Of a DNA stretch of 64,000 nucleotides, positions 9,857 through 19,176 are shown in pieces. The position numbers were made by a program, and so were the translations under genes. Source of the DNA: Mycoplasmatota bacterium (GTDB taxonomy: Bacteria; Bacillota_I; Bacilli_A; Acholeplasmatales; Acholeplasmataceae); NCBI GenBank assembly GCA_018622495.1, contig CP076021.1, forward strand, positions 372,001-436,000, read 5' to 3'. Each line of letters opens with the position of its first letter. The stretch's first letter is position 1. The notes under the pieces are model-generated. The model worked only from the letters and a program-made list of their open reading frames with translations, did not search any database and was not told where the DNA came from.

Positions 9857-10588
9857 ATGGGTGTAAGTTTAGCGAACAATCAACCATTTTATATTCAAGT
9901 AAGACAAAGTATTAAAGCTAAAATTGAAAGTGGTGAATGGAAAGAAGGAGATCTTATTCCTTCTGAACTTGAATTATCAAAAATGTATGGTGTGAGCAGA
10001 GTTACTATTCGTACAGCAATTAGTGCACTAGTACAAGAACAATATCTAGTGAGAAAAGCTGGATATGGAACCACTGTCTATAAAAATAAATCTTCTCTAT
10101 CAAATTTTACAATGATTCAAAGTTTTACAAATGAAATGGATGAGATGGGGCTTCCAAGTAAAACGATGAGTTATGAGTTAAAAATGATAGAAGCAGATCA
10201 TATACTAGCGAGCATATTTAACGTCAAAGAAGGCACAAAACTATACAATTTAAGACGTATTAGAGGCACAGCTATACCAATTCTCTATTCTGACACGTAT
10301 TTATTACCCGTACTTAATATACCTGATAATCCAGAAATTCTAAAAGGTTCGCTATATCATTATCTTGCTTCACAGAATGTCTTCTTTAGCAAATTTGATG
10401 AATACGTAAGTGCAGTTCACGCACCAAAAAATGTTAGAAATTTGTTACAAATATATGATGATTCTCCTCAGCTCAAACGTAAAAGATTTAGTTATGGAGA
10501 AAACAATCGATTATTAGAGTATACAGAAACTTATTATAATGCGAAATTATATGAATATAGAACAAGATTATTCTACCGTAAGTCCTAA
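9857..10588 (+). CDS. GntR-family transcriptional regulator with UTRA effector domain
   Basis: 243 residues. The start is the ATG at 9857 after aggcaggtggg. The N-terminal winged helix reads 'PFYIQVRQSIKAKIESGEW' then 'SELELSKMYGVSRVTIRTAI' (about 10-75). The UTRA domain from about 95 includes 'LYNLRRIRGTAIPILYSDTY' and 'YTETYYNAKLYEYRTRLFYR'. HutC/YvoA-type regulators bind sugar phosphates or similar ligands and repress neighbouring uptake genes. Placement directly before the lipoprotein/importer operon, and shared AATGTATT repeats in both promoters, suggest autoregulation plus control of that operon. A terminator immediately follows. Confidence 0.85.
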   Translation: MGVSLANNQPFYIQVRQSIKAKIESGEWKEGDLIPSELELSKMYGVSRVTIRTAISALVQEQYLVRKAGYGTTVYKNKSSLSNFTMIQSFTNEMDEMGLPSKTMSYELKMIEADHILASIFNVKEGTKLYNLRRIRGTAIPILYSDTYLLPVLNIPDNPEILKGSLYHYLASQNVFFSKFDEYVSAVHAPKNVRNLLQIYDDSPQLKRKRFSYGENNRLLEYTETYYNAKLYEYRTRLFYRKS

Positions 10589-10610
10589 GGATTTACGTTT
10601 TTTTTATTTT
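10577..10610 (+). terminator. Terminator overlapping the end of the GntR gene
   Basis: A nine-base-pair stem (cgtaagtcc / ggatttacg) with a three-base loop, then a run of eight T. Confidence 0.85.
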
Positions 10611-10611
10611 A

Positions 10612-10653
10612 AATGTATTGCAAAAATTATAAATGTATCATAAATGTATTGTA
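10612..10653 (+). promoter_or_regulatory. Candidate GntR operator cluster of the DUF5005 operon
   Basis: AATGTATT-like elements start at 10612, 10632 and 10643. The last two are 11 bases apart, like the pair upstream of the regulator gene, and the last overlaps the -35 box. Confidence 0.45.
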
Positions 10654-10677
10654 AAAGTCTTAAGTATGTGTTATATT
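10649..10677 (+). promoter_or_regulatory. Promoter of the DUF5005/importer operon
   Basis: TTGTAA (10649-10654), 17-base spacer, TATATT (10672-10677), 33 bases before the first start codon. Confidence 0.6.
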
Positions 10678-10683
10678 ATTATT

Positions 10684-10697
10684 AGAAAGCGCTCACA
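10684..10697 (+). promoter_or_regulatory. cre-like site (catabolite repression)
   Basis: AGAAAGCGCTCACA matches the CcpA cre consensus TGNAANCGNWWNCA except position 1 and one W position. It lies just downstream of the -10 box, where binding would block transcription. Confidence 0.45.
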
Positions 10698-10710
10698 GGA
10701 CGGTACTAAT

Positions 10711-12783
10711 ATGAAAAAAGCAATGAGTTTATTTTTAATTTTATGTCTTATATTACTAAATGGTTGTCAAGAAGATGAGGAGGAAATCGTGATTTTAGAC
10801 ACTGATTATGTTTTTACGGAAACTCTTGGAGAAGAAATACCGATTACATCTATGGAGATACCATATAGTGAAACTATAGGGAACCTAGATAATTTTATTG
10901 ATATTTTTAAACCTAAAGATATTAACCCAATTTATTTTACGGATTCGATGATTAAAACACATCAAGTTATATTTAATTTTGAACATACGTATCCAATGAA
11001 TGAAATGAGTATATATAATCCTCAATTAGACGATTCAATAAATATGGCACAAGTGACTATATATTATTCATTAAATGGAAATGAATATAAAAAACTTCAT
11101 GAAGACTACACTTTAAATGATGGTGATAATGTAATATCACTTGATCAGTTATTAATTAAGTCGATCAAATTGGTGTTTGATACAAATGAAAAACAAATTT
11201 CATTTTCTGATATTGGTTTTTACTTAGGTGGCGGATATATCATTAAAGAAGATTTAGAAATGTCTGAAGCATTTTTAAGATACGATGGTTGGACAGGTGC
11301 TGATGGTATATTTTCATTTGATATGAATAACGGTGGTGATCAAATTGGAGTTGATCATCAAACTACGGGTTTTGTATTTAGTGATACATTTGTTGGTGAA
11401 GTATATGAAAACAATAAATTAAGAAAATCAAGTACGATGTTAAATAACTCTTTTGGTTATTTATCTCATGATGGTGCATTTAATAGGGATCAATTATCTT
11501 TTGATTATCCTGAAACAGAGGAAGGTGCAACAACACCGATCGTTCCTGATAGTTATATAGGAACAACAGCAAGAAATCTTTTAAGTAATGATGGGCTTGT
11601 TCCATCATATGATAGCAATGGATTACTCACTAATGAAAATACTGGGACTATGTGGTTATCAAATGAGATAGATAATGAAATTACGATTTCATTACCTCAA
11701 ATAACGACATTATCTAAAATATATATATGGAATTATAATGAAACACCTACATTAGGTACAAAATCATTTAAATTATATAGCAGTTTAGATGGCGTTTCCT
11801 ATGATGTTATTGATACATTTGATATCGATCAAGCATCAGGAGATGAAAATGAACCATGTACACTAGAAATTGATCTTAATCTTTTACAAACAAAATACTT
11901 AAAAATTGAAATATTAGAATCATATGATATTAATCAAGTAGGTTTTGGAAAATTATTATTACTAGATAAAAATAATAATTATGTATTTGGTGAAGCTAGC
12001 GCTGCTGTAGAAAATACAGAAATATCGGAAAATGAAGAATCAGCAAGATTGTGGATTCAAGATGGCGTGATTATTAATCAAAAACTATATGTATTTCCAA
12101 TACTTGTCAAAGATACAGTTGATTTATTTGAAGTCACTGATGTGTCAATGATTGAAATACCTATTGAAAACGAAAGATTTGCTTATGAAGACGCAGCTTA
12201 TTATAATACATCACTTATGAGTAAAACTAACGATGGTGGCGTCATATATTATGGTGCAGGTCTTATGGATAATACACAAAACGATGGTTATATTTATATC
12301 TATGGGTATAAAGATCTATTTGGAAGAAATTTAGTTGTTTCAAGATTTTTGCCAGAAGATATATTAAATATGAATGCTTGGACTTATTTTGATGGGGAAA
12401 ATTGGTCAAATAATATTAATGACAGTGCACCATTGATCAATCATGTCTCAGCAGAATTATCAGTTACTTATATGGCTGAGGGACCATATGCAGGTAAATA
12501 TATGCTTATGGTAATGGAAGATACATCAAGCGGTATTATTTCTTATAGTGTTTCAGATACGCCAAATGGTACATTTTCAGAATACACTCAAATTTATGAA
12601 ACAGATGAGTCATCATTATATAGTGGAGTATTTTCATATAACGCAAAACTACATCCAAATTTAAGTACATATGACAGACTTGTTATTAGTTATAATGTCA
12701 ATACAGTTAATGTTGGACAATTAAATGACGCGAGAATATACTATCCTAGATTTATTGTGATGGAAGAAGTTAATAAAAACTAA
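10711..12783 (+). CDS. Secreted lipoprotein, DUF5005/DUF4185-like beta-propeller with discoidin-like domain
   Basis: 690 residues from the ATG at 10711; the lipobox is 'LILLNGC'. An N-terminal beta-sandwich is followed by 'GADGIFSFDMN' and 'GFVFSDTFVGEV', a pattern I associate with DUF5005/DUF4185 propeller proteins. DUF4185 includes the GH183 endo-D-arabinanases. A discoidin (F5/8C)-like domain is inserted at about 330-430 ('IYIWNYNETPTLGTKSFKLY'). The propeller resumes with 'ARLWIQDGVIINQKLYVFPI' and 'NDGYIYIYGYKDLFGRNLVV'. It is likely a glycan-acting enzyme or binder on the outer surface. It heads an operon with a cytosolic paralogue and an importer. Family moderately sure; substrate unknown. 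Confidence 0.6.
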   Translation: MKKAMSLFLILCLILLNGCQEDEEEIVILDTDYVFTETLGEEIPITSMEIPYSETIGNLDNFIDIFKPKDINPIYFTDSMIKTHQVIFNFEHTYPMNEMSIYNPQLDDSINMAQVTIYYSLNGNEYKKLHEDYTLNDGDNVISLDQLLIKSIKLVFDTNEKQISFSDIGFYLGGGYIIKEDLEMSEAFLRYDGWTGADGIFSFDMNNGGDQIGVDHQTTGFVFSDTFVGEVYENNKLRKSSTMLNNSFGYLSHDGAFNRDQLSFDYPETEEGATTPIVPDSYIGTTARNLLSNDGLVPSYDSNGLLTNENTGTMWLSNEIDNEITISLPQITTLSKIYIWNYNETPTLGTKSFKLYSSLDGVSYDVIDTFDIDQASGDENEPCTLEIDLNLLQTKYLKIEILESYDINQVGFGKLLLLDKNNNYVFGEASAAVENTEISENEESARLWIQDGVIINQKLYVFPILVKDTVDLFEVTDVSMIEIPIENERFAYEDAAYYNTSLMSKTNDGGVIYYGAGLMDNTQNDGYIYIYGYKDLFGRNLVVSRFLPEDILNMNAWTYFDGENWSNNINDSAPLINHVSAELSVTYMAEGPYAGKYMLMVMEDTSSGIISYSVSDTPNGTFSEYTQIYETDESSLYSGVFSYNAKLHPNLSTYDRLVISYNVNTVNVGQLNDARIYYPRFIVMEEVNKN

Positions 12784-12795
12784 AGGGAGAAAAAG

Positions 12796-14577
12796 ATGGA
12801 TTCAAACATAATTAAAAAGATTACTATGCATAGAGGAAAACAAGTCATTAAACTTGATAAAATTTATCCAATCAAAGCTGAAAAAAGAGAAAATCTAGAT
12901 ATTACATATTTAATTGATGATGAAGTTCAAACTTTATTTATGGATGTTTTTTATGCAAACACAGTAGAATTTAATGCGAAAAAAGATTTAGAATTAACAT
13001 TAAATCTCGGTAAAGGTTATATTGCAGAAAAAGATGAGGCATTTTCTGAAATATTTAACCGACATAATGGATGGTCAGGCGGAGATGGTATATTTTCATT
13101 TAATTTAGAAGATGAAAATGACCAGTTTGATCAAAACAAAGATAAGAAAACATTATTTATTTTTGGAGACACTTTTGTGGGTAAATCAGATGAAAAAACA
13201 CATCAAAGATTTCAACCACACCTTATGCCAAATAATAGTTTAGCTTATTATAAAAACAAGCAAATGGATTTTCATATTAACCAATCAGATGAAGGCAATG
13301 TTCGTGCATATTATGAAATGGATGCATATTATGATCAAAGCGGTAGTATTGCTAGAAACCTTATCACGTATGATCAAAAAGAAAACAAATTAAATTATTT
13401 AAGTGGATACAATCCTAAACAAGCAGAATTATTATTTGATTTTCATTGTGAAAGAACAATGACACACGTTGATATATATAATTATTTCCAAGATGAAGAA
13501 CTATATTTAAATAAACGCGGATTAAAAGATATAGCTATTTATGCAGGAAATGATAAAAACAAGCTAGAACTTGTTAAGCAAACAGAGATTAAACCATCAA
13601 CTGGTTATACATCTTTTACAAAAGTAGATTTAAATGTATCAACTAGATATATTAAAATCGTAGGATTATCAAATTATAATGATGCATCATTTCAAGAGGG
13701 ATTATTTGGATTACACCAAGTAAGATTCTATGAAGGTAATCGATTGTATAGAGATATTGATGTTAAAGCTAATTCAACATTTACAATTGAACAAAACCAT
13801 GCATGGATATGGCTTCAAGATGGTATCGTCATTAAAGATCAACTATATTTTATCCCACTTGTAGTCAATACGGATTTAAGTCAACCAGAAGGATTACAAT
13901 TTAAAATTACAGGAACCGCATTGTTTAAAACACCTGTAAACAATAAAGAAATAAATCCTGATAAACGTAGTCAAAAAATGGCACCTTTATTAGTTTATAA
14001 AGATCAATCTGAATACTTATATGGTGCAGGTATTATGGCACATACTAAAGCTGCAGGTATGGTCAATCCAGATGGGTATATTTACATATATGGTTATAAA
14101 ACAACAATGGGTTTAAGAGAAATGATTGTTGCTAGAGTCAAAGAAGAAAACTTTGAACATTTTGATGATTGGACATATTTTAATGGTGAAACATTTGTTT
14201 CAGACATATTTGAATCATCTGCAATTCTTGCACATGTCTCATGTGAATTATCAGTCTCTCGTTTAAATAAAGGGCCATACGCAAACAAATATATAGCAGT
14301 ATTCACATATGATGTTAATACACCTTATGTTGCATTTGCTATCGGTGATACACCATATGGGCCATTTACGAAACCTCAAAAAATATATAAAACTCAAGAA
14401 AAAGAAATATTTAAAGAAACAACATATACATATAATGCAAAAGCACATCCACACTTATCAAATAGCGATGATGTATTAGTCACATATAATACAAACACAT
14501 ATGATTTTGATCATAATATGTCAAATTGTTTAATTTATCAACCAAGATTCATTCGACTAAAAGACACTGAAAAGTGA
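12796..14577 (+). CDS. Cytosolic paralogue of the DUF5005/DUF4185-like protein
   Basis: 593 residues, no signal peptide or lipobox, start after aaagggag. It has the same order as the preceding lipoprotein: 'GGDGIFSFNLE', 'TLFIFGDTFVGKS', an inserted discoidin-like domain ('RGLKDIAIYAGNDKNKLELV', 'TRYIKIVGL'), then 'AWIWLQDGIVIKDQLYFIPL' and 'PDGYIYIYGYKTTMGLREMI'. The conserved Asp/Glu-bearing motifs are shared by both copies, which suggests both are active. An outside/inside pair next to an importer usually means the surface copy trims a polymer and the cytosolic copy finishes imported fragments; this is inference. Its end overlaps the upstream region of the next gene by a few bases. Confidence 0.6.
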   Translation: MDSNIIKKITMHRGKQVIKLDKIYPIKAEKRENLDITYLIDDEVQTLFMDVFYANTVEFNAKKDLELTLNLGKGYIAEKDEAFSEIFNRHNGWSGGDGIFSFNLEDENDQFDQNKDKKTLFIFGDTFVGKSDEKTHQRFQPHLMPNNSLAYYKNKQMDFHINQSDEGNVRAYYEMDAYYDQSGSIARNLITYDQKENKLNYLSGYNPKQAELLFDFHCERTMTHVDIYNYFQDEELYLNKRGLKDIAIYAGNDKNKLELVKQTEIKPSTGYTSFTKVDLNVSTRYIKIVGLSNYNDASFQEGLFGLHQVRFYEGNRLYRDIDVKANSTFTIEQNHAWIWLQDGIVIKDQLYFIPLVVNTDLSQPEGLQFKITGTALFKTPVNNKEINPDKRSQKMAPLLVYKDQSEYLYGAGIMAHTKAAGMVNPDGYIYIYGYKTTMGLREMIVARVKEENFEHFDDWTYFNGETFVSDIFESSAILAHVSCELSVSRLNKGPYANKYIAVFTYDVNTPYVAFAIGDTPYGPFTKPQKIYKTQEKEIFKETTYTYNAKAHPHLSNSDDVLVTYNTNTYDFDHNMSNCLIYQPRFIRLKDTEK

Positions 14578-14588
14578 AAGGAGATATA

Positions 14589-15458
14589 ATGACACAAGTA
14601 GAAAAAAAACCATGGTTAAATAGAAAACAAAAAACGCTTATTGCACATTTCTTTTTACATGTTGTATTAATTGCGTTGAGTTTTGTGTTCTTATTCCCGT
14701 TTCTTTGGATGTTATTTACCGCTTTAAAAACACCTCAAGAATTACTTCAAGGTACACAAGCATTTTTCCCGACGGATCCTCAGTGGTCAAACTTTATAAC
14801 AGCTGTACAATCTATTCCATTTTTCCTATATTTAAAAAACAGTTTAATTATTGTTGTACTTGTAATGATAGGAACTATTTTTTCAGCAACAACTGCAGCT
14901 TATGCATTTGCTAAGCTTCAATGGAAAGGTAGAGACAAATGGTTTATTGTGATGCTTGCTACACTGATGATACCAATACAAGTAATTTTAATACCAACTT
15001 ATATATTATATGCAAAAATTGGATGGTTAGGTACAAGACTACCATTAATTGTACCCGCATTCTTTGGTGGTGGTGCAGCATTCTATATTTTCTTATTAAG
15101 ACAATTTTTTAAAGGGATACCTAAAGAACTTTCAGAAAGTGCCATTATTGATGGTGCAAATCATTTTCAAATATTTACAAAAATTATGTTGCCGCTAACT
15201 AAGCCAGCGATTATAACAGTTGCACTATTCACATTCATGGCAACATGGAATGATTACTTTGGACCATTGATTTTCTTAAGTAATCCTGAACATTGGACAC
15301 TCGCGTTAGGATTAAGGGCATTCCAATCTCAATTTGGTGGAAGGTTTGATTTAATGATGGCAGCAGCAATCCTTATTATGTTACCAACATTAATTATATT
15401 TTTTATAGCTCAAAAAAGTTTTATAGAAGGTATTACATTTACCGGAATTAAAGGGTAA
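14589..15458 (+). CDS. Carbohydrate ABC transporter permease, MalG type (CUT1)
   Basis: 289 residues; the start at 14589 follows aaaggagat. Six hydrophobic helices are visible. The cytoplasmic EAA loop is 'ESAIIDGANHFQIFTKIMLP' and the C-terminus is 'FIEGITFTGIKG', typical of MalG/LacG permeases. It pairs with the MalF-type permease at 16792 and the binding protein between them. No ATPase is encoded in this operon, so it probably uses a shared MsmK/MalK-type ATPase from elsewhere. Gene order (MalG type, binding protein, MalF type) is unusual. Confidence 0.9.
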   Translation: MTQVEKKPWLNRKQKTLIAHFFLHVVLIALSFVFLFPFLWMLFTALKTPQELLQGTQAFFPTDPQWSNFITAVQSIPFFLYLKNSLIIVVLVMIGTIFSATTAAYAFAKLQWKGRDKWFIVMLATLMIPIQVILIPTYILYAKIGWLGTRLPLIVPAFFGGGAAFYIFLLRQFFKGIPKELSESAIIDGANHFQIFTKIMLPLTKPAIITVALFTFMATWNDYFGPLIFLSNPEHWTLALGLRAFQSQFGGRFDLMMAAAILIMLPTLIIFFIAQKSFIEGITFTGIKG

Positions 15459-15471
15459 AAGGAGGAGAAAA

Positions 15472-16776
15472 ATGAAAAAGATATTTTTAGTTTTTGTAGT
15501 TTTAATGACCAGTCTATCACTTTTCGCTTGTAACAATGAAGCAGGAGATCGTATCGTTATTGATTTTTGGCACATGTCACCTGTTGGAAGTGAATCATAT
15601 TCTGGGGTTAAATCAGTGATCAATGAGTTTAATGATTCACAAGATACTTATTATGTAAAAGGGACAGGATTCTCATTTTGGGATTACTGGGACAAAATAA
15701 ATGTTGCAGTAAGTTCAAAAAATGCACCTGATTTAGGGTTATCAACGATTGATGATGTCGTATCAAGAGCAAGTCAAGGTGTATTATATAACTTATCTGA
15801 TTTGATGGATGAAGATATGTCTAGTGATAGCCTTATCGATTTAGAAGAGTTTAGAGATTCACAATTAGATTTCGCAACTTATGAAGAAGATTTATATGCA
15901 TTACCTTTTACAGCAACTACTAGAGCATTATATGTCAATCTTGATATGTTTGAAGAAATGGGATTAGATGAAGACGATATTCCAACAACGTGGAGCGAAC
16001 TTCAAACAATAGCTAAACAATTTGATATCACAGATGATGGTGATATCCAAAGATTAGGATTTGATCCTACATATGGTAATGCAACATTTCATGGATGGTT
16101 ATGGCAAACTGGACTTGATTTCTTTGATGAAGATTTAAATCCAACATTAAACACACAAGAATATGTTGATGTCTTAAATTGGGTTATTGATTTCAATGAT
16201 GATTTATCAAGAAGTCAATTAACTTCATTTGGTGAAGCGAATGCTTTATTAGGTATTAATGCATTTGCAGCTGAACGTGTGGCGATGATTGTTGATGTTG
16301 ATTCACTGTATCAAACTATTGAACAAAGTGGTGCAGATTTCAATTATACGGTTGTTCCAATTCCAGTTCCAGATGATAATGGTATTCAAGTTAATTGGGG
16401 AAGTGGTTTCTCTATTGAAATGTATAATAATCAAGATGGTGATACCGAAAGTAAAGAAGGTACATATGAATTCTTGAAATATTTAATGTCAAAAGATACA
16501 CAAATGGCACTATCAGAAGCAACAGGATGGATTATGGGACATATAGATGCTATGGAAACATATGCAGAAGATAAACCAATCCTGCAATTATTATTAGAAG
16601 AAGTTAATTATGCAGTAGATAAAGTTTATGTACCTTATGCACCAAGTTGGCATGGTACAGATTGGGATACTTATTATACACAAGCGTTAAATGGTGAATT
16701 AACAGCAGAACAAGCATTAGCAGCAGCTAGAGAAAACTATTTACAAAAACAAGAAAATTGGGAACGAACAAATTAA
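15472..16776 (+). CDS. Extracellular sugar-binding lipoprotein (CUT1)
   Basis: 434 residues with lipobox 'LSLFAC' and a very strong ribosome binding site (aaaggagg). The mature part follows the family 1 solute-binding fold: 'RIVIDFWHMSPVG' at the start, 'LYALPFTATTRALYVNLDMF' in the middle, 'ERVAMIVDVDSLY', and 'YEFLKYLMSKDTQMALSEAT' near the end. It delivers an oligosaccharide to the adjacent permeases. Its ligand should be the product of the surface DUF5005-like protein; nothing in the sequence identifies it. Confidence 0.9.
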   Translation: MKKIFLVFVVLMTSLSLFACNNEAGDRIVIDFWHMSPVGSESYSGVKSVINEFNDSQDTYYVKGTGFSFWDYWDKINVAVSSKNAPDLGLSTIDDVVSRASQGVLYNLSDLMDEDMSSDSLIDLEEFRDSQLDFATYEEDLYALPFTATTRALYVNLDMFEEMGLDEDDIPTTWSELQTIAKQFDITDDGDIQRLGFDPTYGNATFHGWLWQTGLDFFDEDLNPTLNTQEYVDVLNWVIDFNDDLSRSQLTSFGEANALLGINAFAAERVAMIVDVDSLYQTIEQSGADFNYTVVPIPVPDDNGIQVNWGSGFSIEMYNNQDGDTESKEGTYEFLKYLMSKDTQMALSEATGWIMGHIDAMETYAEDKPILQLLLEEVNYAVDKVYVPYAPSWHGTDWDTYYTQALNGELTAEQALAAARENYLQKQENWERTN

Positions 16777-16791
16777 AAAGGAGTGTGACTT

Positions 16792-17706
16792 ATGGCAACT
16801 AAAACAATTAATGAACTAAAAAAACGAGAAAATCTTATTGGCTATATATTCGCATCACCTTGGTTGCTAGGTCTCATTTTATTAGGAGCATTTCCAATAC
16901 TAGCATCACTATATATAAGTTTTACAACCTACGATATGATTGGCGCACCCAATTTTATCGGATTAGAAAACTATGTCATCTTATTTACTAATGATAGTTT
17001 ATTTTGGCAAAGTTTAGGAAACACACTATATCATGTATTTATCGCAGTACCTCTAGGATTAATTGTTGGTATCTGTTTAGCATTATTATTGAACAATAAA
17101 ATTAAAGGTATTAGTGTTTATAGAACATTATTCTATTTACCGAATGTTGTTAGTATAGTTGCTATGAGTTTATTATGGTTATGGTTGTTCCAACCAAGTT
17201 TTGGGATTATTAACGAAGTCCTAGATCCTATATATAATCTATTTAATATGGAACCTCTACAATGGCACCAAGCAGCATCAACATCGAAAATTACATTAAT
17301 ACTTATGGGCTTGTGGACAGCTGGTGGATCAATGGTTATTTATCTTGCACAAATGCAAGATATTCCAAAAAGTTTATATGAATCAGCTGAAGTAGATGGC
17401 GCAAACTGGTTTAAAAAAACAATTCATATTACGATACCGTTAATGACACCATCTATATTCTTTAATTTTATTATGGGACTTATTGGAGGATTCCAAGTAT
17501 TTACAATCGCGTATATTATGACCGGTGGTGGACCTTCAAGATCAACATATTACTATGCATATTATATGTTTGACAAAATGATGAGTGACAATGCAATGGG
17601 TATGGCAAGTGCTATGGCATGGATATTGTTAGTAATTGTTTTAATTATTACAATGATTGCATTAAAACTTAATAAGTATGTTGTTTATTTAGGTGAAGAA
17701 AGTTAA
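16792..17706 (+). CDS. Carbohydrate ABC transporter permease, MalF type (CUT1)
   Basis: 304 residues starting after aaaaggagtg. N-terminal 'LIGYIFASPWLLGLILLGAF' and 'YISFTTYDMIGAPNFIGLEN' are standard for MalF/LacF. The EAA loop is 'ESAEVDGANWFKKTIHITIP'. 'GFQVFTIAYIMTGGGPSRST' is the usual motif before the last helices. Partner of the MalG-type permease at 14589. Confidence 0.9.
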   Translation: MATKTINELKKRENLIGYIFASPWLLGLILLGAFPILASLYISFTTYDMIGAPNFIGLENYVILFTNDSLFWQSLGNTLYHVFIAVPLGLIVGICLALLLNNKIKGISVYRTLFYLPNVVSIVAMSLLWLWLFQPSFGIINEVLDPIYNLFNMEPLQWHQAASTSKITLILMGLWTAGGSMVIYLAQMQDIPKSLYESAEVDGANWFKKTIHITIPLMTPSIFFNFIMGLIGGFQVFTIAYIMTGGGPSRSTYYYAYYMFDKMMSDNAMGMASAMAWILLVIVLIITMIALKLNKYVVYLGEES

Positions 17707-17730
17707 AAAAAATATAAAGGGAGAAACAAA

Positions 17731-18562
17731 ATGAAAAAAGTAAGAAAATATTTAGTTTTAGTTTTAATGGCTGTATTAGCATTATCTCTTACAGCATGTT
17801 GGAATGGTGAAATTGGCGTAGTAACAACATTTAACGCTGATGGTTCTGGTACAAGAACAATTACTTTAGATGTAATGGATGATACTTTATCGATACAGCA
17901 ATTACAAACCCGATGACCCAGAAGGTACTGAAGGAAAAGGTGCTGTATTAAATGATAAATATATTGATGGTGGCGTATTAGCAATCTATACTTGGTTAGA
18001 AGATAACTCACCTTCATTTATTACTGTTGAACCAGCTGAAGTTGATGGATATCACCGTTATTTCACATTATCTTATGATTTTGATGACTTTGATGATTTT
18101 CTTGATAAATATGAACAACTAGTAGATTTATCACCAAATCTTAGCTGGGATGATTTTGATGATAGTGAAAAACCTTCATTAGAAATAGAAGGCGGATTAA
18201 CCAAAACTTTAACATTTAGCGAATCTAAAGCAATCGTTGAAGCTTCATTAGATTGGGCAATTGATGGCATTTGGAATGATATTTATGATGAAGCTGATTT
18301 AGCAGGATTTGTAACTAAAGCAGATATTGCTGTATTAGCTGGTTACACTGTTAATATTGGTGAAGAATCTATTGAAGAACTTAGTTATTATGATCCAGAT
18401 GCTGAAGATGGAGACTCAACAGGTGCTATGGTATATGTTGAATCAAATGAATTTGAATTATCAGGTAGTTTCACAAACACTGGTTTAATTGTTGGTTTAT
18501 CAATTGCAGTTGTTGTTGTTATTGGTGCTGGTGTATTCGTATTCTTTAAATTTAAAAAATAG
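17731..18562 (+). CDS. Lipoprotein with C-terminal membrane anchor, frameshifted
   Basis: The first part (from 17731) has lipobox 'LALSLTAC' then 'GVVTTFNADGSGTRTITLDV', and stops at 17914. The rest continues in another frame from about 17890 ('NYKPDDPEGTEGKGAVLNDK') to 18562. The span has one base more than a multiple of three. Removing the G of tcgatac near 17891 would join the frames as 'DDTLSYSNYKPDDPEG'. The long acidic extracellular part ends in a transmembrane helix ('LIVGLSIAVVVVIGAGVFVF') and a basic tail, so both ends would sit at the membrane. I do not recognise the family. It lies within the importer operon, after aaagggag. Frameshift may be real or a consensus error. Confidence 0.6.
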
Positions 18563-18572
18563 GAGTTAAAAA

Positions 18573-19175
18573 ATGATTAAAGAAACTTATCGTAACATCA
18601 TGGATATTGTGTTCGCAAACTTTATATGGATAATGGTAAGTTTCTTAGGCATTTTATTGACGCTTGGAGGAGCAACCACAGCATTGTTTAGTGTTATCTT
18701 TCAAGTGTTTAAAACAAATGAGCCAACCAGTGTTATGAAAACTTTTAAAAAAAGCTTTCTTAAAAACTTTTGGTTTTCAACACTGGTCTACATTTGTTTA
18801 GTTGTTTTAGGTGCGTCCACATATTTAATGGTGAGCACAGCGATTAATCAGCAACTTGATGTATTACTTGTCTTAGGCATTATCGCAAGTTATGAAATAA
18901 TTATATTTACATGTTATTTTTTTCCAACACTTGCAATATTTAAAACGAATAAAAATATTGAACTCATTAAAAATGTGATCATATTAAGCAATTATCATTT
19001 ATGGACAAATATAAAATTATTAGGAACAATTGTCATCGTTGCATATTTAATTATCGCAATTCATCCGATATTTATAGTTGTTGCAGTAGGGCTTTATGCA
19101 TTTTTAGTTGCATTTCATCTAAGACCAATATTTAAACCATATATAGAAAAACTTGATGAAGAAGGGAATCATTAA
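18573..19175 (+). CDS. YesL-like (DUF624) membrane protein
   Basis: 200 residues with about five hydrophobic helices. The N-terminus 'ANFIWIMVSFLGILLTLGGA' and the later 'LWTNIKLLGTIVIVAYLI' fit DUF624/YesL proteins, which commonly sit in Firmicute operons for CUT1 oligosaccharide importers and polysaccharide lyases. Exact role unknown; an accessory function in sugar uptake is assumed from context. It starts ten bases after the preceding gene with ataggagtt. Confidence 0.75.
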   Translation: MIKETYRNIMDIVFANFIWIMVSFLGILLTLGGATTALFSVIFQVFKTNEPTSVMKTFKKSFLKNFWFSTLVYICLVVLGASTYLMVSTAINQQLDVLLVLGIIASYEIIIFTCYFFPTLAIFKTNKNIELIKNVIILSNYHLWTNIKLLGTIVIVAYLIIAIHPIFIVVAVGLYAFLVAFHLRPIFKPYIEKLDEEGNH

Positions 19176-19176
19176 C

